DNA from: Paraburkholderia aromaticivorans
GTDB lineage: Bacteria > Pseudomonadota > Gammaproteobacteria > Burkholderiales > Burkholderiaceae
DNA length: 64,000 nucleotides
Assembly: GCF_012689525.1 (NCBI RefSeq)
Contig: NZ_CP051516.1
Location: 558,001 to 622,000 of the forward strand
Direction: 5' to 3'
A program made the position numbers and the translations under genes. The notes under the pieces are model-generated. The model saw only the letters and a program-made list of their open reading frames with translations, was not told where the DNA came from and did not search any database. This document shows positions 56,800 to 64,000 of the stretch, in pieces; position 1 is the first letter of the stretch; the number at the start of each line of letters is the position of its first letter.

Positions 56800-58482
56800 A
56801 TGATCGGTGAATTGCTGAGGTCTCAACCGGAGATCGCGCTGTTCGCAAGCCTTGCAATTGGATATTTCATTGGTTCGTTCCGCATCGGTCCGATTCAGCT
56901 CGGCGGCGTGTGCGGCACGTTGATCGTCGCGTTGTTGTTGGGCCAGACAGGCGCGCGCATCGCCCCGGATCTGAAGAACATCGCGTTCGCGCTGTTCATC
57001 TTCGCGCTGGGCTTTACCGGCGGCCCGCAGTTCTTCGCCAACATCGGCCGCGGCTGGCGCTACGGGTTGCTGTCGGTGGTCGAGATCGTCTCGGTGCTGC
57101 TGCTGATCATGATCGCGGTGGCCGTCATGCGGCTCGATGCCGGCACCGCGGCCGGTCTGCTGGCCGGCGCGGCGACGGAGTCGGCGGTGATCGGCACGGC
57201 GTCCGAGGCGATCGCCAAGCTCGGCTTCGGCGACGCGGAAGCGGTCCGCCTGCAGGCCAACATCGTGACCGCGTACAGCGTGAGTTACCTGTTCGGCCTG
57301 ATCACCATCGTGCTTTTTACCAGCCAGTTCGCGCCGCTGCTGTTGCGCGTCAACCTGCGCGATGAAGCCGAGCGCGTGTGGCGCAAGCTCGGCGGCGACG
57401 GCGCGTTCGGCGAGGGTCAGCGCGCGGCCGCGCCGGCGCTGGTGGGCCGAGCGTTTCTCGTCGGCTCGGCGGCTGGCGCGACGATCCGGGCGTTCGAACA
57501 GCAGTATGGCTTCAACCTGACGATCGAGCGCGTGCGGCGCAACGGCGCGAACGTGCCGGCCGAGCCGCAACTGACGCTTACGCCCAACGACGTCATTCTC
57601 GTGATGGGACGGCGTGAAGCGATGGTGGCGGCCGAGGCCGCTCTCGGCGACGAAGTGAGCGGCGCGGACTTCGGCCTCGTGATCGCCGAAAACGTCGACG
57701 TGGTGCTGACGCGCCGCGACCTGCATGGCCGGACAATCGCGCAGGTGCGCGAACAGGCGACGCCGGAAAACGGACGTGGCGTCTACATCTCAGCGGTCAC
57801 GCGGCTCGAAACCACGGTGCCGGCGCTGCCCGGCACCGAACTGAATCGCGGCGACGTACTGACGCTGGTGGGCGCCAAGGCCGATGTCGAGCGCGGCGCG
57901 AAGCGTCTGGGCTACGTGCTCGTCGCGACGCAGAAGACCGACTTCGTCTATCTCGGACTGGGCGTGCTGGTCGGCATGGCGATCGGCCATCTCGGCGGAC
58001 GGGTGGGCGGCGTGTCGGTTGCACTCGGTACGGGCGGCGGTTGTTTGCTGTCCGGGCTGCTGTTCGGCTGGATCCGTTCGCGGCATCCGCTAATCGGTTC
58101 GCTGCCTTCTGCGGCCGCGCAAATCCTCAAGGACTTTGGTCTCGCCACTTTCATTGCGGCAGTGGGTCTGTCGGCGGGACCGGACGCCATCAAGCTGGTG
58201 CGTGAATACGGTCTCGCGTTGCCGGTGGCCGGGATTCTGATGGTGCTCGTGCCGGGACTGCTGTCGTTATGGATCGGCCGCATGTTCCTCAAGCTCGAGG
58301 CGCCCATGCTGCTCGGCGCGATTGCCGGCCAGCAATGCAGCACGCCCGCGATCAGCGCGCTCGTGGGCGTCACGGGAAACTCTACCCCTGTGATCGGCTA
58401 CACGATCACGTATGCACTCTCGAACATTCTGTTGCCGCTGATGGGGCCGGTAGTAGTCGGCCTCGCCGGGAAATTCCACTAG
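56800..58482 (+). CDS. aspT: AspT-family aspartate:alanine antiporter (first copy)
   Basis: Exchanges aspartate for alanine across the inner membrane in the family prototype. The 560-residue product has five N-terminal helices (LLRSQPEIALFASLAIGYFIG), a cytosolic centre with two TrkA-C-like segments (IERVRRNGANVPAEPQLTL and SAVTRLETTVPALPGTEL), and five C-terminal helices with GTGGGCLLSGLLFGWIRSRH. The TESAVIGTASEA stretch in the N-half has Glu where the second copy has Gln. I use the ATG at 56800; the frame begins at 56752. Confidence 0.9.
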   Translation: MIGELLRSQPEIALFASLAIGYFIGSFRIGPIQLGGVCGTLIVALLLGQTGARIAPDLKNIAFALFIFALGFTGGPQFFANIGRGWRYGLLSVVEIVSVLLLIMIAVAVMRLDAGTAAGLLAGAATESAVIGTASEAIAKLGFGDAEAVRLQANIVTAYSVSYLFGLITIVLFTSQFAPLLLRVNLRDEAERVWRKLGGDGAFGEGQRAAAPALVGRAFLVGSAAGATIRAFEQQYGFNLTIERVRRNGANVPAEPQLTLTPNDVILVMGRREAMVAAEAALGDEVSGADFGLVIAENVDVVLTRRDLHGRTIAQVREQATPENGRGVYISAVTRLETTVPALPGTELNRGDVLTLVGAKADVERGAKRLGYVLVATQKTDFVYLGLGVLVGMAIGHLGGRVGGVSVALGTGGGCLLSGLLFGWIRSRHPLIGSLPSAAAQILKDFGLATFIAAVGLSAGPDAIKLVREYGLALPVAGILMVLVPGLLSLWIGRMFLKLEAPMLLGAIAGQQCSTPAISALVGVTGNSTPVIGYTITYALSNILLPLMGPVVVGLAGKFH

Positions 58483-58623
58483 GCGGGCAGATGTGCCGGA
58501 CGTGGCGCGCCATGCCACGTTCGGCCGATGCGGCAGGCGGCATGTGGCGCGCGACACGATTGCGCTTCGCATGCACAGGCAGCACTCAGTACTCAGTATC
58601 GCAAACTATCCAGCGAGGGCACG

Positions 58624-60306
58624 ATGGACTGGCTACATCATATCTTTCAGAAATCACCCGAGATTGCGCTGTTTCTGTCGCTCGCAGTCGGCTACTTCGT
58701 CGGGCAGATCAACTTCGGCAAGTTCCAGTTGGGCGGCGTGGGCGGGTCGCTGCTAGCCGCGGTCGTGATCAGTCAGGCGGGCGTGACGATCGACAACGGC
58801 GTGAAGTCGGTCATGTTCGCCGTCTTCATTTACGCGGTCGGCTACGACTCCGGTCCGGGCTTCTTCAATTCGCTGAACCGCAAGACGCTGCGTGAGATTG
58901 CGATGGCCGTCTTCCTGGCGGTCACCGCGCTGATCACCGTGGTGGTGTGCGCGAAGCTGTTCCACCTGAACAAGGGTCTCGCCGCCGGGCTCGCGGGCGG
59001 CGCGTTGACGCAGTCGGCGATTATCGGCACGGCGGGCGACGCGATCGCACGTCTCGGCTTGCCAGCCGATCAGGTCAAGTCGCTGCAATCGGACGTGGCG
59101 ATCGCCTACGCGGTGACCTACGTGTTCGGCTCGCTGGGCGCGATCATCGTGTGCGTGAATATCCTGCCCAAGTTCATGGGACAGAGTTTGCGCGACGCCT
59201 CGATCCAGGCGGAGCGCGATTTGACGTCAGGTGCGCCATCCGTCGCGCCGGGACAGCTTTCCGCGTTGCCCGAGATGGTCGGCCGCGCTTACAAGATCGA
59301 TGTCAGTGCCGGCAAAACGGTAAAGGCCGTCGAGACGCAACATCAGGACTTTTTGACGATCGAGCGGATCAAGCGTGATGGCCAGCAACTCGACCCGACG
59401 CCCGACCTCGTGTTGAAACCCGATGACGTGGTGCTGGTGGTCGGCCGACGCGAGGCCGTGGTCGCATTCGGCGCGAGCGGCGGCGAGGTTGCCACTGTCG
59501 AGGACGTCGGCGTCGTCATGCAAACGCGCGAAGGCGTGTTCACGCGCAAGGGCATGAACCACACCACGATCGCCGCCGCGCGGGAAATGGTGGATCGCGA
59601 TATGCGCCACGGCGTGTACATCCAGCATATCGCGCGCGCCGGCCAGCCGCTGCCGATCCTGCCGGAAACCAAACTGGAACACGGTGACGTGATCACCTTC
59701 TACGGCTCGCCGAAAGACACCAAGCGCGCCGTCGACGCAGCCGGCTACGAACTGCCGTACAGCATCAAGACCGACTTCATCTACATGGGCGTCGGCATCG
59801 TGCTGGGGTTGCTGATCGGGCTGATCGTCGTCGACGTGGGCGGCATTCCGCTCACGCTCGGTTCGGGCGGCGGCTGTCTGCTGGCAGGCCTGCTGTTCGG
59901 CTGGATGCGCGGCAAGCATCCGATGTACGGCGTGATGCCGACGGCGGCCTCGCAGTTGCTGAAGGACTTCGGCCTCGCGGCTTTCGTCGCGGTAGTCGGC
60001 CTGAACTCCGGCTTGCAGGCCGTGGTCACCGTCAAGCAAAGCGGCATGACGATCTTCCTGCTCGGCGTGTTCGTCACGTTATTTCCGCTGCTGCTCACCA
60101 TGCTGTTCGGCCGCTACGTGCTGAAGTACAACAACGCGGCCATTCTGGCCGGCGCGCTGACTGGCTCACGCAGCGCGAATCCGGCATTCGGCGGCGTGCT
60201 CGACAAGGCGGAAAGCGCCGTGCCGACTGTGCCGTTCGCGATCACGTATGCCATCGCGAACGTCGCGCTGACGCTGCTCGGCCCGCTCGTGGTCGGGCTC
60301 GTCTAG
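58624..60306 (+). CDS. aspT: AspT-family aspartate:alanine antiporter (second copy)
   Basis: A paralog of the preceding gene with exactly the same coding length, 560 residues, and the same layout: N-terminal SPEIALFLSLAVGYFVGQIN, two central TrkA-C-like segments, and GSGGGCLLAGLLFGWMRGKH in the C-half. The equivalent of TESAVIGTASEA reads TQSAIIGTAGDA, so the pair is diverged. The ATG at 58624 has gcgagggc upstream. Separated from the first copy by 141 bases with some GC hairpins, and followed by the decarboxylase. Confidence 0.9.
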   Translation: MDWLHHIFQKSPEIALFLSLAVGYFVGQINFGKFQLGGVGGSLLAAVVISQAGVTIDNGVKSVMFAVFIYAVGYDSGPGFFNSLNRKTLREIAMAVFLAVTALITVVVCAKLFHLNKGLAAGLAGGALTQSAIIGTAGDAIARLGLPADQVKSLQSDVAIAYAVTYVFGSLGAIIVCVNILPKFMGQSLRDASIQAERDLTSGAPSVAPGQLSALPEMVGRAYKIDVSAGKTVKAVETQHQDFLTIERIKRDGQQLDPTPDLVLKPDDVVLVVGRREAVVAFGASGGEVATVEDVGVVMQTREGVFTRKGMNHTTIAAAREMVDRDMRHGVYIQHIARAGQPLPILPETKLEHGDVITFYGSPKDTKRAVDAAGYELPYSIKTDFIYMGVGIVLGLLIGLIVVDVGGIPLTLGSGGGCLLAGLLFGWMRGKHPMYGVMPTAASQLLKDFGLAAFVAVVGLNSGLQAVVTVKQSGMTIFLLGVFVTLFPLLLTMLFGRYVLKYNNAAILAGALTGSRSANPAFGGVLDKAESAVPTVPFAITYAIANVALTLLGPLVVGLV

Positions 60307-60400
60307 CGCAGGCGTTTATCGATCTCTCTTACGCCGGCGCTCATCGGACGGTCACTCGCCACGCCGGCGTCTTTCACCTGGCTCAATTGGAGAACGCATC

Positions 60401-62065
60401 ATGGCAAAAGAGAAGGGCGACAAGAAGCACGCAGATATGGCACAAGCGGGCATGGCCGCGCTCAGCCCGTTCGAACTGAAAGACGAACTGATCAAGGCCG
60501 CGGGCGGCGGCGCCGTGGAACGGCCCGCCAATGCATCGATGCTCAACGCCGGCCGCGGCAACCCGAATTTTCTCGCGACGATTCCGCGCCACGGGTTCTG
60601 GCAACTCGGCCTCTTTGCGATGCGCGAATCGGAGCGCTCGTTCGCCTATATGCCGGAAGGCGTGGGCGGCTTTCCGCGACGCGAGGGCCTCGAAGAACGC
60701 TTCGATCTGTTCCTGCGCGAAAACAAGGGCGTGGCGGGCATCGACTTCCTGCGCGGCGCGGTGTCGTACGTGCGCGACCAGTTGGGATACTCGGCGGGCG
60801 ACTTCCTGTATGAAATGTGCGAGGGCATTCTCGCGTCGAACTACCCAGTGCCGGACCGCATGCTCAAACTGTCCGAGCTGATCGTCGGGCAGTATCTGCG
60901 GCGCGAGATGATCGGCGACCATCCGTTCGTCGGCGAATTCGACGTGTTCGCGGTGGAAGGCGGCACGGCGGCGATGACGTACATCTTCAACACGATGCGC
61001 GAGAACCACCTGATCAAGCCCGGCGACACGATCGCGCTCGGCTTGCCGATCTTCACGCCGTACATCGAGATTCCGCGCCTGAACGACTACAAGCTGAACG
61101 TGGTGAATCTCGAAGCCGGTGTCGAGAACGGCTGGCAGTATTCGAAGAAGGAACTCGACAAGCTGCGCGATCCGAAGGTGAAGGCGTTCTTCCTCGTGAA
61201 TCCGAGCAATCCACCCTCGGTGAAGATCAACGACGAAAGCCTTCAGTACATCGCCGACATCGTCAAGGAACGGCCCGATCTGATCCTGCTGACCGACGAC
61301 GTGTACGGCACCTTTGCCGATAACTTCGTGTCGTTGTTCGCGCTCGCCCCGAAGAACACCATTCTCGTGTACTCGTACTCGAAGTACTTCGGTGCGACCG
61401 GCTGGCGTCTGGGCACGATCGCGACGCATCGCGACAACGTGCTCGACAAGCTGATCGCCGAATTGCCGAAAGACGCGAAGAAACAGCTGCACGAACGTTA
61501 CGAGTCGATCACGACGGAGCCGGACAAGCTCAAGTTTATCGACCGCCTGGTGGCCGACAGCCGCACCGTCGCGCTGAATCACACGGCGGGTTTGTCGACG
61601 CCGCAGCAGGTGCAGATGGTGCTGTTTTCGCTGTTCTCGCTGATGGACACGCCGGATGCGTACAAGAATGCGTTGAAGCGGCTGATCCGCAAGCGCAAGC
61701 AGGCGCTCTACGAAGAAGTCGGCATTACGTTCGAGGACGACGATCCGAACCAGGTCGACTACTACACGATTCTCGACGTCGAATTCCTCGGCGAGCGGAT
61801 GTTTGGGCGTGAATTCGTCGAGTGGTTGTTGAAGAACACCGAACCTTCCGAGTTGCTGTTCCGTCTCGCGCGCGAAGCACGGGTCGTGCTGTTGCCGGGC
61901 CTTGGTTTCGGCACGCAGCATCCGTCGGGGCGTGTGTCGCTGGCAAACCTCAACGAGTCCGACTACCGGCAGATCGGTCGCGCCGTGCGTAAGCTGATCG
62001 AAGAGCTTGTCGAGCGTTTCAATGCCGCGACCGGCAAGAAACTCGACAAGACCAAGGTGAAGTGA
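60401..62065 (+). CDS. asdA: Aspartate 4-decarboxylase (bifunctional aspartate aminotransferase)
   Basis: PLP enzyme that converts aspartate to alanine and CO2, consuming a proton. The 554-residue product is longer than ordinary class I aminotransferases, as is usual for this enzyme, and has GRGNPNFLATIPRHGFWQL, VNPSNPPSVKIND and the PLP lysine in YSYSKYFGATGWRLGTI near residue 325. The ATG at 60401 has ggagaacg upstream. With the antiporters it could form an aspartate/alanine cycle that generates proton motive force. Confidence 0.93.
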   Translation: MAKEKGDKKHADMAQAGMAALSPFELKDELIKAAGGGAVERPANASMLNAGRGNPNFLATIPRHGFWQLGLFAMRESERSFAYMPEGVGGFPRREGLEERFDLFLRENKGVAGIDFLRGAVSYVRDQLGYSAGDFLYEMCEGILASNYPVPDRMLKLSELIVGQYLRREMIGDHPFVGEFDVFAVEGGTAAMTYIFNTMRENHLIKPGDTIALGLPIFTPYIEIPRLNDYKLNVVNLEAGVENGWQYSKKELDKLRDPKVKAFFLVNPSNPPSVKINDESLQYIADIVKERPDLILLTDDVYGTFADNFVSLFALAPKNTILVYSYSKYFGATGWRLGTIATHRDNVLDKLIAELPKDAKKQLHERYESITTEPDKLKFIDRLVADSRTVALNHTAGLSTPQQVQMVLFSLFSLMDTPDAYKNALKRLIRKRKQALYEEVGITFEDDDPNQVDYYTILDVEFLGERMFGREFVEWLLKNTEPSELLFRLAREARVVLLPGLGFGTQHPSGRVSLANLNESDYRQIGRAVRKLIEELVERFNAATGKKLDKTKVK

Positions 62066-62217
62066 CGGCTTGGTCGACCGTGTCGTGCGGTCGAGCATAG
62101 TCAAAAAACTTGCGCAATCGCGCGGATCGGTGAATGATCGAACAGGCGGCCTCGCCAGCGTCCATGCTGGCGGGGCCGTTTGCTCCTTTGCGTCCTGACA
62201 TTCACGTACCGATCATT

Positions 62218-63441
62218 ATGCCGACTTCAACGTTCACATCCGCATCTTCCGCAGTGCCCTGTCCGGTTGTCGAATCGCTCGACGCCATTCTTCCCGAAGA
62301 GCCGCTCCTGATGATGGGCGCCGGCCCCGTGCCAATTCCCGCGGCGGTGGCCAAGGCCAACGCGATCGTGATCAATCACCTGGGCGGCACGATGGTGAAG
62401 GTGATCGGGCAGGTGAAGTCGATGGCGCGCTACGTGTTCCAGACGAATTCGAAATGGGTGCTGGGCGTGGCCGGACCGGGATCGGCCGCGATGGAGATGG
62501 CGATTTCGAACCTCGCGTGGGAAGGCACGCGTGTGCTTTCCATCAAGAACGGTTTTTTCAGTGAACGGATGGCGGAGATGGGCCGGCGTGTCGGCGCGCG
62601 GGTGAGTACGCTCGATGTTGCTGATCGTTCGGTGGCGAGTCTTGAAGAGATTGCTGAGGCGATTCGCCGCGAGCGTCCCGAGATCGTGACGGTGGTGCAG
62701 GGCGAGACGTCGAATACGGTGTGGAATTATCACCTGAAGGAGATTGCCGGGTTAGCGAAAGCCGCTGGCGCGTTGGTGATCGTCGATGCGGTTTGTACGT
62801 TGAGTACGATGCCGTTGGAGATGGATGCTTGGGGGATCGATGCGGTGATTACCGGAGGGCAGAAGGGGTTGTCGTCGATTCCGGGTGTGTCGTTGATTGC
62901 GTTTTCCGATGCGGCCTGGGAGCGGGTGAAGGGGCGTACGGCACCGAATGCGCACTGGTGTCTGGATGCTTCGCTCGCGGAAAATTTTTGGCACAACGCG
63001 GGGTATCACTATACGGCGCCTGTTTCTGGGGTTCTGGCTTTGCATGAAGCGTTGCGGCTCGTTTGTGCAGAGACGCTGGAGAAGCGCTTTGCCCGGCATC
63101 TGAAGTGTTCGTTGGCGTTGCAGGATGGGGTCGCTGCGATGGGGTTGCGGTTGTATACGCCGGAGGCTTGTCGGTTGAATTCTGTTGTCGGGATCGAGGT
63201 GCCCGATGGGTTCGGTCCCGCGGATGTGTGTTCGCATATTTCGCGGATGCATCAGGTCGAGATTTCAGGTTCTTTTGGATTGCCAATTGTTCGTGTCGGG
63301 CAGATGGGGGAGCAGTGTCGGGAACATAATCTGTTTCGCACTGTGCATGCGCTTGGGAGGACTATGGTGGATCTTGGAGTTAAGGTTGATTTGCCTGCGG
63401 GCGTTGCGGCGTTGGAGAGAGGGCTGTCGGGGGCACGGTAG
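62218..63441 (+). CDS. Class V aminotransferase (alanine-glyoxylate aminotransferase family)
   Basis: PLP aminotransferase, perhaps acting on the alanine made by the preceding enzyme; the acceptor is unknown. The 407-residue product has LLMMGAGPVPIPAAV at the N-terminus, VQGETSNTVWN, IVDAVCTLSTMPLEMD and the PLP lysine in ITGGQKGLSSIPG near residue 210. Its second half uses noticeably more T-ending and TTG codons than its first half or its neighbours. I use the ATG at 62218; an ATG at 62134 is possible. Confidence 0.88.
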   Translation: MPTSTFTSASSAVPCPVVESLDAILPEEPLLMMGAGPVPIPAAVAKANAIVINHLGGTMVKVIGQVKSMARYVFQTNSKWVLGVAGPGSAAMEMAISNLAWEGTRVLSIKNGFFSERMAEMGRRVGARVSTLDVADRSVASLEEIAEAIRRERPEIVTVVQGETSNTVWNYHLKEIAGLAKAAGALVIVDAVCTLSTMPLEMDAWGIDAVITGGQKGLSSIPGVSLIAFSDAAWERVKGRTAPNAHWCLDASLAENFWHNAGYHYTAPVSGVLALHEALRLVCAETLEKRFARHLKCSLALQDGVAAMGLRLYTPEACRLNSVVGIEVPDGFGPADVCSHISRMHQVEISGSFGLPIVRVGQMGEQCREHNLFRTVHALGRTMVDLGVKVDLPAGVAALERGLSGAR

Positions 63442-64000
63442 GGCGGGTTTGCCTGCGCGGCGCTTTGTCTGTGATCCTAAGGGTTTGGCCTCTCCTTGCT
63501 TTGTTTGTGGTCTATTAGCGTTGCCCCTGTGCGGGGCGGCACCTACTTTCTTTGCCGCGGCAAAGAAAGTAGGCAAAGAAAGCCGCTTCACACCGCTAGC
63601 TCATAAGCGGGTCTCTCGCGCAGTCGCGGTAGTGGTGCATCTGGAATCTGTGTTTTCGCGCATTCGGCGCTTGTGACAAGGCACTCATACCTCCCGCCCC
63701 GCGCTGCGCGCTCGCCGGAACGGTCTGCTTCAAACCTTTGGATTGTTCTGTGGGCGGTGGGAGCCATCGGCTTCGCCTTCGCCTCGGCGATGCCGCGACT
63801 CACACAGTGACTTTGAAAACGTCTCAGTCGACAGACGGATCTCGCGCACGAAGGTGTGCCGTCGGCGCAAGAAATGGAGCCGTCAGTTTTCACAGCGCCC
63901 CACGCGCGTTGGGTAGATCTCGCACTCCATCAACGGCCTCCAGCTCGGAAATAGTCGGGTACTTCAATCGCTAATCAAGCGGTTTTTCTCGGAAGTTTCT
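63442..64000. repeat. Putative Burkholderiaceae intergenic repeat element with a perfect 32-base palindrome
   Basis: No gene is supported in the last 560 bases; open frames on both strands overlap a structured repeat. cctactttctttgccg (63542-63557) is followed immediately by its reverse complement (63558-63573), a perfect 32-base palindrome. It is preceded by gcccctgtgcggggc, a short hairpin, and followed by a second caaagaaag. I recall similar blocks recurring in Burkholderia-type genomes and their frames being annotated as hypothetical proteins, but I cannot test the copy number. Confidence 0.6.

Noticed and set aside
63265..63893. Two minus-strand frames of about 100 codons at the right edge
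   Set aside because: They lie on the repeat and palindrome and overlap the end of the aminotransferase gene; their content follows the repeat rather than a protein family.
1..64000. CRISPR arrays, insertion sequences, integrases, toxin-antitoxin pairs or defence islands
   Set aside because: I saw no evenly repeated arrays with spacers, no transposase or integrase motifs, and no recognisable defence gene pairs anywhere in the window.

Overview
The window is a high-GC chromosomal segment of a betaproteobacterium in the Burkholderiaceae, most likely Paraburkholderia or a close relative. The evidence is gene content and order (hrcA-hemH-hslR-grpE-dnaK-dnaJ, ybgC-tolQRAB-pal-cpoB-tRNA-Lys, glyA-nrdR), very GC-rich third codon positions, and an intergenic repeat at the right edge of a type I associate with this group. 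Most of it is conserved housekeeping sequence. I see no CRISPR array, prophage, insertion sequence or recognisable defence island.

Layout: 1-5.4 kb, partial glnE, then recN and nadK on the minus strand. 5.7-13.3 kb, the heat-shock region: hrcA, hemH, hslR, grpE, a truncated thioredoxin-like gene, dnaK and dnaJ. A near-consensus sigma-32 promoter precedes grpE and a weaker one precedes dnaK. 13.3-15.3 kb, a pabB-pabC fusion with an intrinsic-terminator-like hairpin inside its coding sequence. 15.6-21.9 kb, a minus-strand run: AI-2E-type permease, hda, HAD phosphatase, pcnB, folK, deoxynucleoside kinase, panB. 22-28.6 kb, purM, miaA, mutL, a DedA protein, an MscS channel and a small membrane protein with three phased repeats upstream. 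29-34.8 kb, tRNA-Lys and the Tol-Pal operon with ybgC. 34.9-37.9 kb, an SDR, then a ZTP riboswitch controlling glyA-nrdR. 38-41 kb, five minor type IV pilin genes. 41-42.4 kb, a small envelope operon (DUF3318, DUF1469, DUF883 types).

42.7-56.3 kb is more accessory: a 1-Cys peroxiredoxin, glutaryl-CoA dehydrogenase with a divergent IclR regulator, an apparently inactive EAL protein, a transporter-hmgA-fahA operon for homogentisate breakdown (aromatic amino acids to fumarate and acetoacetate), two MFS exporters, an enoyl-CoA hydratase, a protein with a ParB/sulfiredoxin-like motif, and a D-lactate dehydrogenase. 56.4-63.4 kb holds the most distinctive locus: two adjacent AspT-type antiporter genes coding for the same length, an aspartate 4-decarboxylase and a class V aminotransferase, behind an AT-rich leader. 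Together they suggest a proton-motive aspartate-to-alanine cycle. The window ends in a repeat with a perfect 32-bp palindrome.

The best leads for follow-up are the paired AspT locus, the hairpin inside pabB, the 22-bp phased repeats near 28.8 kb, the truncated thioredoxin in the chaperone cluster, and the degenerate EAL protein. All calls come from reading the sequence; no database search was possible.
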